Assembly (NCBI RefSeq): GCF_032854445.1
Contig: NC_088306.1
Span: 6,445,924-6,509,923 of the forward strand
Direction of reading: 5' to 3'
DNA length: 64,000 nt
DNA from: Liolophura sinensis
Lineage: Eukaryota; Mollusca; Polyplacophora; Chitonida; Chitonidae
Shown here: one piece after another, positions 57,130 through 64,000 of the stretch
Numbering within the stretch: the first letter of the stretch is position 1
Layout: each line of letters starts with the position of its first letter
Notes under the pieces: model-generated
What the model was told of the DNA's origin: nothing
Databases searched by the model: none
Seen by the model: the letters and a program-made list of their open reading frames with translations, nothing else
Translations under genes and position numbers: made by a program

Positions 57130-57574
57130 CCCGAAACAATGTTACAATATTACAGATACGGATACACAAGTGAGTAATATAGCTTAAGCATGGTTTTCAG
57201 ATTAACACACTGTTTTCCTTACCACAGTAGAACAATATTACGTGACAGCTTCCTTGATAAGGCATCCATATCGTCAATCCAGGTCGACTGATCATTAATG
57301 ATCACCCTAAGGAACTTCAAACTGTTGACTTGTTCAACTTCAATGTTATTTGCAGTAGGTTTCGATCAGTTATTATTTGTGTTATTTTTGAATGGATTTA
57401 TAAACATAAATTTGGTCTTACTTACATTAGACGAGATTTTATTTGCAGAGAATTAAATGAACAGTTTGTTAAGTTCCTCGGTAACAGTTGTTTAAAGTTT
57501 CATGGGATCATCGTCAGATAGCATAACACTGTGGTCATCAGCAAACAATAACATATGTAACAACCTTGTAACAT

Positions 57575-57707
57575 TCCGGTCGTAAGAGGGAAGGTCTGCC
57601 AGCAATCTGCGATTTTCCCCCATGGTCTGCCCGGCTTCCTCCCACCATAATGCTGACCTTCGTCGTAAAAGTGAAATGTAAATCACCGATAAACAAATAA
57701 ATAAATA
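57575..57707 (+). mobile_element. SINE-A inserted in the LINE reverse transcriptase
   Basis: It reads ttccggtcgtaagagggaag, then gtctgccagcaatctgcgat, then cccaccataatgctgacctt, and a tail of aaacaaataaataaat. It separates motifs B and C of the LINE. The target duplication is not clear, and ~20 codons of the LINE are missing at the junction. Confidence 0.92.
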
Positions 57708-58003
57708 TAAGAAGAATAAAATTGGTCCAAATGTTTACCCCTGGGGGACGCCACATGAAATATCTTTAAAAGAGGAATTTGTAATATTCGTTATAATTGA
57801 CACATTGACGTCTAACAGATTACACAAGATGCAAATTTTAGAAAACAGGGAAATGAATAGTTGATTGGACTCATTTTGGTCAGAGTTATTTATAACTTCG
57901 CTTCAATCAGTTTCAGGAATTTTGCATCAAATTTCATCTTTTTTTCACACGTACTTTCCTATATGTACCTCTCAGAGGTATAATCCCCTGATATTTTATT
58001 TAT

Positions 58004-58093
58004 ACGAAATACCGGGAAGTGATCACTGAGAACACGTAACACTGGGAAGTGATCACTGATAACACGAAACGTCGAGAAGTGATCACTAATATC
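58004..58093. repeat. Three 30-bp units, each coding the SDH endonuclease motif
   Basis: Units at 58004, 58034 and 58064 share gaagtgatcact. On the minus strand each reads as a ten-residue SDHF[PS]-containing unit in the same frame. In related endonucleases this motif occurs once. Confidence 0.93.
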
Positions 58094-58420
58094 AGATAGA
58101 ATAATTCCAGATAGGCAACTGTGTTCATAGAAATTCATGAATACATCACCTATTAAGGTAGTTAAAACTCACTCTGGTGGGCTTGGGAAGAGGTAGTGTG
58201 ATTTTATCAAATCAATAAATTCTTTCGCAGGGCTCTATTTGCTAGTTTTAAATTAAAGTCCACATTTCCGTTGGGTGGTCTGTGAAGAATCCCAATGATG
58301 TACTTTTCATTTTCTATTCTTATCTCGACAAAAAGGGAGTGATATTCATTGGATATACCCGACAGATCGCATCTCACTGTTACATTCATATTATTTGCTC
58401 TTAGGTAAAGATCTGTCCCC

Positions 58421-58829
58421 TGGTGTCGCGAGAGGAAATAAGAGGGGCACAGTCCTCATGTGACCGCTTCTTATCTTGCATGCATTGTTCTACTTATGCG
58501 ATGGTATTGCATGTGGCACACATCATTAAACTGAATGGAGATGCCAATAACTTTAACCACTGAACCAACCAACCAATCACCATGGCTAAGGACCGGTTCT
58601 GTCGTTAGAAATGTTGAGCAGAACCTTGCAGGGTATATATTATTTTGGTCATCAGTTTTTTTTGATAATATATCCTCCAATAGTGTTGGTAAATATAACA
58701 ATCGATAGCCTTTCTGTGTGAAAATAAGTTGCCAGCGTTGGTATTCTAGGTCAGGCTAACTTAGTACAATATTTTATCCCACAGAGACAATATATTCGGT
58801 CATATAACGACGAAAACATATTGGAGCGG
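58421..58829. other. Unassigned DNA, possibly LINE 5' part
   Basis: A 76-codon minus frame (58471-58701) may be decayed LINE coding, but I cannot match it to a domain. Confidence 0.35.
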
Positions 58830-59387
58830 ATGTGTTCGCAAGAGTACTTCGCACCATGGAATTATGTCCTGGGAGTGGCACTTATCATTCTTACTTGGGC
58901 TGCAATATACCGAAGTGTCCTGTATATTGTGTGTGCATATCCTGCGTGGTATGTGACAATTTCAATCAACGTCACAAGTTATTACTGCAAAAAGTGGTGT
59001 GTCAAGGTTATTCCATCAAAAGCCTTTACTCAAAGTTTCGTAAGTTTTACACTGACTATAATTCTCCGGCGCTCTGCTTCATGATTATGTCCAATATATG
59101 AACAGTTGCGCAACCGACATACACATTTTGTTGACAACAACTTTTATTCTGGTATGGTACACGATTAGAATACTAATTTTACTTAGTCGCCTAGAACATA
59201 CCTTGCGTCTTCCGACAGCATTGGAAACGTTAAACTGCTTCTCTTTGCCCGATTCCATACTGATTCCGTACTCAGTTCTTTTGTGGTCTATGTTATACGT
59301 CGTTTTGGGGAATTGGCCTTGATCATTGACCTGGAACGTCCTTATTGGTTGATAGCTGATATACGAATGTCTGTTCCCACGCATAGA
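58830..59387 (+). mobile_element. Penelope-like element, fourth copy, 5'-truncated
   Basis: It reads LGCNIPKCPVYCVCISC, then DNFNQRHKLLLQKVVCQGYS and KFRKFYTDYN, then a 3' part with acgtcgttttggggaattgg, then gatcattgacctggaacgtc and cttattggttgatagctga, ending cacgcatagat (59387). It is nearer to the 30.8-31.9 kb copy than to the 22-26 kb copy. Confidence 0.85.
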
Positions 59388-59422
59388 TTGTTATTTGTGG
59401 CTTCAGAACGTACGTGTAGACA

Positions 59423-59597
59423 CATTTATTTATTTATTTGATTGGCGTTTTACGCCCTACTCAAGAATATTTCACTTATACGACGGCGACCAGTATTATG
59501 GTGAAAGGAAACCGGTCAGAGCCCGGGGAATTCCCAGGACGGTCCACAGGTTGCTGCAGACCTTCCCACTTACGGCCGCAAAGGAAGCCAACATGGT
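59423..59597 (-). mobile_element. SINE-A, head missing
   Basis: atttatttatttatttgatt is followed by ggcgttttacgccctactca, then cgacggcgaccagtattatg, then cttcccacttacggccgcaa. The copy stops before box B. The body is well conserved. Confidence 0.92.
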
Positions 59598-59833
59598 GTT
59601 GACACCTAGCACTGAACTTAGCTGACTGTAAGTCACACTTGTTCCAACCCCTGGGCACAGGAAATAGCTTTAATGATATCTAAGATATTTCATCTCAGTC
59701 TGACGCATTTTGATATGAATGGTTTGCCGGCTAAACTGGTTACGAAAATAAATTCAATCAGCTAAGCTAATAGGTAATGTTAAACGTGAGAAGAGGTGTT
59801 CTGTAACTGAGGCCGGTCTGACACTTTTGTAAC

Positions 59834-60019
59834 ATGCTGGATAATCTCCAGGCACGTGCCCAGTACATTCATCACAACCAAGTCCCAAAAGAAATCATAC
59901 GTATACAATATGGCTCATTAGGTGGAGAGCAAAGCAGTTTGTGGGACGGTGAATTTATGGCGTTTTTCATGGAACAGAGATATCTAGGGCGCCTTCCAAA
60001 CTGCCTGAGTATTTATTAA
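59834..60019 (+). CDS. Unrecognised 61-codon open frame
   Basis: ATG to TAA with protein-like composition (YIHHNQVPKEIIRIQYGS, then WDGEFMAFFMEQRY). No family, splice sites or promoter recognised. Confidence 0.2.
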   Translation: MLDNLQARAQYIHHNQVPKEIIRIQYGSLGGEQSSLWDGEFMAFFMEQRYLGRLPNCLSIY

Positions 60020-60697
60020 ATGTTTCTTTGCACAGGAGATTGATTCTCATTTAGACCAGTCCTGTCCACCCATACTTGTCTGGTACAGGCTTTATCTCAA
60101 CGCAACCATCAAAGGAATCCCCTCCAGATACAAGGCTTATATGAACCCATTTTAGCAAATAGAAGAGTGTTTGTTTTTGGAAAAATGAATTATTAACCAG
60201 TTTCCAAGCCTGACATTACATGAATCTCTCAGTGACAGCCCAGGCATATTAATCGTCACAATACACACGAGACCATACTTAGTTAATGAAGATTAATGGT
60301 AGGCACTGGAGTGTACCGAGGCGTATATAAAGCTACATGTATAAAGCCACACTCACTACTTTGGTAGGACGTATTCATTATTCTTTTGACTGATATATTT
60401 ATTATCCGGACAAAACATGTGTTCAGTGTCTCATGTAAATTCTACACAAGTGCACAAATAGCATATATATGCATAGCTTTTTTTCTGATTAATACGATAA
60501 ATATTGAACTGAAGGCAATGCTTCGAAGAAAACGACTTGCCGGTCGGTACATTGATTGTACACCAACTTGTCCCAGAATCTCCAAAAAGCTCATTACATA
60601 GCAAGCTCATTGTGCACGCCATATAGTGTGAAAGACAAATCTTCAGTAACTGCATGCAACGCTACATAAAGGAACAGACGAGGTCGTCGAGAACAGA
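60020..60697. other. Unassigned DNA
   Basis: Nothing recognisable. Confidence 0.4.
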
Positions 60698-60698
60698 T

Positions 60699-61137
60699 CC
60701 CATGGATCTAACAGACAACTGTGTCCCATGGATCTAACAGACAACTGTGACCCATGGATCTAACAGACAACTGTGTCCCATGGATCTAACAGATAGCTGT
60801 GTCCCATGGATCTAACAGACAACTGTGTCCCATGGATCAAACAGACAACTGTGTCCCATGGATCTAACAGACATCTGTGTTCCATGGATCTAACAGATAG
60901 CTGTGTCCCATGGATCTAACAGACAACTGTGTCCCATGGATCTAACAGACAACTGCGTCCCATGGATCTAACAGACAACTGTGTTCCATGGATCTAACAG
61001 ACAACTGTGTCCCATGGATCAAACAGACAACTGTGTCCCATGGATCAAACAGACAACTGTGTTCCATGGATCTAAGAGATAGCTGTGTCCCATGGATCAG
61101 ACAACTGCGTCCCATGGATCTAACAGATAATTATGTC
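60699..61137. repeat. 26-bp minisatellite, 17 units
   Basis: The word ccatgg recurs at 60700 and then every 26 bases to 61090 (16 units with no length change), with a final unit at 61111 after a 5-base deletion. The unit is roughly cccatggatctaacagacaa plus ctgtgt. Variation is limited to a few sites (acaac/atagc, gtgtc/gcgtc/gtgac/gtgtt, tct/tca). All three frames are partly open because 26 is not a multiple of three. Confidence 0.98.
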
Positions 61138-61221
61138 TTAATGATGTCCGCCCGGTACTCCTGCTGTCCGGGAAAATACGGAATGAACTGTAAAAGACAA
61201 AGGAAGTGTTTCTGCTCTTGA
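61136..61221 (+). pseudogene. EGF-like fragment after the minisatellite
   Basis: The frame reads SARYSCCPGKYGMNCKRQRK then CFCS and a TGA stop. The spacing of Cys, Gly and the aromatic residue resembles the second half of an EGF-like repeat as found in multiple-EGF and scavenger-type receptors (CPPGYYGxNC...C.C). Only ~25 residues are seen and no splice site is obvious, so this may be an exon remnant or chance. Confidence 0.3.
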
Positions 61222-62264
61222 ATCAAAACTGTCTACCCAAGAATATATTGTCGATTTTATAATGTTACAACCAGTAAAATTGAAGAAGTAAATACGACGA
61301 TATCTGTAGTAAATGCATCAATATTTGCGCTTTAAGACATACCCGAGTACAGATGTCATTCATCATAACGATATGAACGGCGAGGTGGGGGTTACATAAA
61401 TGGCATTGCTGCCGAAACACCAAATCAAGCAGAATAATAATAATAATAATGTGATTTCATTCTCAATGGCCTACATGCAAAATTAATATATTTTCACCGC
61501 TGTCGAAGCGTATAAAATCGGTACTTATGATATTAATTGCCTTCAAGCTCGAATACTGTCCTTTCCGCAGCCATGAACTCAGATCCTAACGTTTACCTTA
61601 TCAATTGAGAATATAAATGTTAGGCTTGACCAGAGTTTTCACTTTTGTGGGCTAGCTTTATAATATGTACGTGACAGCAGACTAACAGAGTAGTAAACCA
61701 GATAATATATCACAGAATTTAGTCAGATCAAGGGACACAACTCTTCTGACGTGTATGATTTATGTGTCGTGTGGAGGTCATTGCACTTCAGTCGACTCGG
61801 TTTTGTACGGCAGGCACATGCAAGCAGTATCGCAGATAAATAAACATCTAATGGTCGTTCAAGAGCCTAACTGATAAATAAAAAACACGGAAATAGACAC
61901 GTATTTACACGGCTGTCTCAAGGTACTGTGTCTTAAGTACATTTGATATTTCATAACAGAGGATGAAAAAAGGTAAAAAAAGAAAACAAAAAAAATTTAG
62001 GTTGGGTGGTTGAAGGACTTAAGAACTAAGCTGATCTAAGTGACTGTTGACACTTCCGACCAGTAAGGACATTAAGCCGGACAAAACCAAACCACAATCC
62101 GCTGTAAAAATCTCAGAGAACGTTTCCACGCGTGTCATGTTCAGTGATTTTTAGCGAACTCTATGTAATATTACATCAGTGAGCACGACCAAATGTTTGT
62201 TGCCATCAAGGCCATGGGCCGGAACACTGCGATTGGGAGAATCTGGGAACTTTCCAGTCCGAGA
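61222..62264. other. Unassigned DNA
   Basis: A short (ATA)n run is at 61435-61450. Nothing else recognised. Confidence 0.4.
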
Positions 62265-62345
62265 ATGCGTACTGAATATGTGCGTCCAAGCAGACATTGG
62301 TATGCCAGCCTCAACCAAAATGGACGTTCCTGGTCAATAATCGCA
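62265..62345 (-). mobile_element. Penelope-like element, 3' module fragment
   Basis: The complement of gtgcgtccaagcagacattg, then gtatgccagcctcaaccaaa, then atggacgttcctggtcaata matches the terminal module of the larger copies. It is about 80 bases. Confidence 0.65.
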
Positions 62346-62654
62346 AAATCAATTTCCACAGCGAGGTATACAGGCAAAGTTAAGCTGGTTTAAATCTGAA
62401 AGTGGCATTTAACCAGTTTGACGTCGCTCGTGTGAACGCAAAGCGGGGGCGTGTGAACGTACACAACTTTAACAACTGGCTTAGATTTAAACCGGTTTGG
62501 ATTTGATCCGATTTACATTTTGGCCGTGTTGATGGCATTTTACACAAACCACCTAAGAACTGTGTATATAAAGTATGAAATTAAGATAAAATCATGCAAA
62601 CATAACCATCATCAGTGCTCAATTAAGTTGGAAAAGCGCAATGCATGTTCTAGG

Positions 62655-62740
62655 CGTGTCACTGAATGAACGAGTGATTATGGCTTAAAACCACATTGGC
62701 ACGATATTTCAGCCATATCGTGACGAGATCATGTTCAAAA
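62655..62740 (-). mobile_element. I-like LINE 3' end fragment
   Basis: The minus strand reads cacgatatggctgaaatatc, then atgtggttttaagccataat, then cactcgttcattcag. This parallels 9310-9384 (aatatggctgagatattg, tatgtggcgctaag, (ATTC)n). Confidence 0.7.
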
Positions 62741-63357
62741 CAGGAAGCCCTAAATGGCTTTCGATATAATGACGGAGAAAAAATAAAACAAAATGACCGA
62801 CATGTTTAAAGCATGTTAAAATGAACTATGCCTTAGTTAAAACTCGAAACCAAAACATGCTTTATAGTATTGATAATTATGTATATCTATATATAATTTG
62901 TATATGTATATTTATAAAGGACTATGTTTTATGATATACGCCGAACAATGCTGTTAAATAAATCAGAGATAGTGTTAACTGTGCAGAATCTCTGCCGAAC
63001 ATAAGTCTACACAGTCAACTAAGATGTGTTATCAACATCACATCAAAACCACTCGGGAGCACTGCTCCTATTGAGCATAAATGTATGTGTTAAACGAGAA
63101 TCTCGTTAAAACTACCTATTGTCTTCGAGACACATAAGAGTATAAGAATTAAATCCAGTGATAGAGTGAATAGTTTAGAGTTGAAGGTCCTATTCACTAT
63201 GCCAATGGCGACGTATATACATAAGAATATTTGAACGAACGTCCGTGAAAGGGAGTTTTAGATACTGTTTTTTTAAGAGTATAGGAGTATAGCTCTGGCC
63301 TCGACCAGAAAGATTGAAGATGGAAGACGAAGAGAAGTGACTCCCTGTTGTAAATAT
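62741..63357. other. Unassigned DNA
   Basis: Nothing recognisable. It includes a TA-rich stretch at 62880-62920. Confidence 0.4.
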
Positions 63358-63790
63358 AAGCGTCGTGTTCGCATACCATTCGTAGTCCGTAAAGGGCGTT
63401 CCAAGTCGATAATCCCAAGATCCATTTCCAAACCAACGTTTAACACCAGCTCCCAAAGACAAATGTATGTAAGAAATTATACAAAAAGGAACTAAAGTCG
63501 GTAACACAAAAGAGAGAAGCGGTCATCAGTTTTCAATGATGCCGGGCAGACAGTGGATAATCCAGGCATGAATTCCATATCAAAGTTCAAATTCGTAGTC
63601 CATGTATGAGTTTCAGGCCATATAACAAGTAAACAAGGTATCTCAGTCGCGCTTTGATTGCCACTGTTCATAAAGGCATCATGCATATGTAATGATCATG
63701 GCTGCCTTTACAGCCACAGGTTAATTGGTATTAGATACAATTCGAAAATGACGAGCATTACAGATCTTAACTGACAATCTCAATCGCACC
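63358..63790 (-). mobile_element. Penelope-like element, fifth copy, 3' part only
   Basis: The minus strand aligns with 25630-26061: ctaataccaattaacctg-like, gatgcctttatgaacagt, then aactttgatatggaattcat, atgccgggcagacagtgg (plus), and gattatcgacttggaacgcc before the end. No reverse transcriptase motifs remain. It is closest to the copies at 22-26 and 53.6 kb. Confidence 0.88.
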
Positions 63791-63809
63791 GCTGTCTCCA
63801 TCCTTTGAT

Positions 63810-63811
<2 letters not shown>

Positions 63812-63869
<58 letters not shown>
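63812..63869. repeat. (TA)n microsatellite
   Basis: About 28 TA units between a Penelope-like fragment and a LINE fragment. Confidence 0.97.
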
Positions 63870-63870
<1 letters not shown>

Positions 63871-63874
63871 CCGC

Positions 63875-64000
63875 CTCAGGTAGCCTCAATTTCAGCAAAA
63901 CTTTGGTGAATGATCAAAGTGTTTGTATCTGATTTCTAATGTTTGCGTAAATCAAGTATCAATTTCGGATGTGGCCGTGACCAGGGAGGAGAATCCGGAA
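63875..64000 (-). mobile_element. I-like LINE fragment running off the window
   Basis: Plus-strand aatttcagcaaaactttggt, then gtgtttgtatctgatttcta, then tcaatttcggatgtggccgt and gaccagggagga match 20255-20365 in the minus-strand LINE there (the connector before RNase H). The rest lies beyond the window edge. Confidence 0.8.

Larger units (their letters stand above)
57130..58420 (-). mobile_element. CR1/L2-like LINE: endonuclease and reverse transcriptase remnants
   Basis: In minus-strand order: an apurinic-type endonuclease part (SLFVEIRIENEKYIIGILHR, then PPNGNV near 58262, the usual YRPPN motif), then SDHFPVF (the catalytic SDH motif, here triplicated). A large deletion follows, then SCGVPQG with a stop, then TFGPI near 57735-57760 (motif B, usually GVPQGSILGP). 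A SINE-A insertion interrupts, then LLFADDHSVML (motif C, DD codons 57534-57539), and LNVSKTKFMF-like and VNSLKFLRVIINDQSTWIDD after it. The endonuclease would nick the target. Most of the reverse transcriptase fingers and palm are gone. It is distinct from the RNase H-bearing LINE. Confidence 0.85.

Noticed and set aside
60699-61137. CRISPR or protein-coding repeat array
   Set aside because: There are no spacers. The 26-bp period changes frame in every unit, so it does not encode a repeat protein in one frame.
1-64000. A coherent novel host gene system or cluster
   Set aside because: Apart from transposable elements there are only two or three isolated exon candidates; nothing in the window links them.

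Overview
The window looks like intergenic or intronic DNA from an invertebrate animal, most likely a mollusc or another lophotrochozoan. It is AT-rich, has no dense coding, no operons and no ribosomal or clear tRNA genes, and is built mainly from decayed transposable elements. The pointers to the lineage are a tRNA-derived SINE that occurs at least 17 times and ends in (AATA)n, Penelope-like elements with an N-terminal GIY-YIG domain, and I-like LINEs with RNase H and an ATTC tail. The species cannot be fixed from the sequence. A 200-base N run at 39056-39255 shows it is a scaffolded draft assembly.

Layout. 1-7.7 kb: SINE fragments and a minus-strand Tc1/mariner transposase pseudogene whose catalytic core carries 12 copies of a 68-bp tandem repeat. 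7.8-12.1 kb: an I-like LINE 3' end with RNase H, then a tandemly duplicated SINE. 12-19 kb: more SINEs, dispersed repeats C and D, and one possible host exon (18338-18522). 20.1-26.1 kb: a minus-strand LINE reverse transcriptase abutting the largest element, a broken Penelope-like element of the permuted (Naiad) type. Its order is GIY-YIG, reverse transcriptase N-part, a ~0.9-kb insertion, reverse transcriptase core, then a sharply ended 3' module. 26-36 kb: repeat B split by a small inverted-repeat transposon, another SINE type, a second Penelope-like copy (minus), a ~1-kb element with inverted ends, and microsatellites. 37-53 kb: repeats B, C, D, E and F with SINEs among them, and a good candidate for a terminal host exon (51229-51470). 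53.5-64 kb: three more Penelope-like 3' halves, a CR1/L2-like LINE interrupted by a SINE, a 26-bp minisatellite next to an EGF-like fragment, and LINE remnants to the right edge.

The parts relate as parasites and hosts of one another. The LINEs supply the target-primed reverse transcription machinery. SINE family B has a 3' end resembling that of the I-like LINE, suggesting that LINE moved it. Full or near-full SINE-A copies are flanked by 13-bp target duplications. Nested insertions (SINE in LINE, small DNA transposon in repeat B, unknown insert in the Penelope-like element) give a relative chronology. No mobile element here has an intact coding region. Names SINE-A/B/C and repeats B-F are working labels for this window only. 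Boundaries of diverged repeats are accurate to roughly 10-30 bases.
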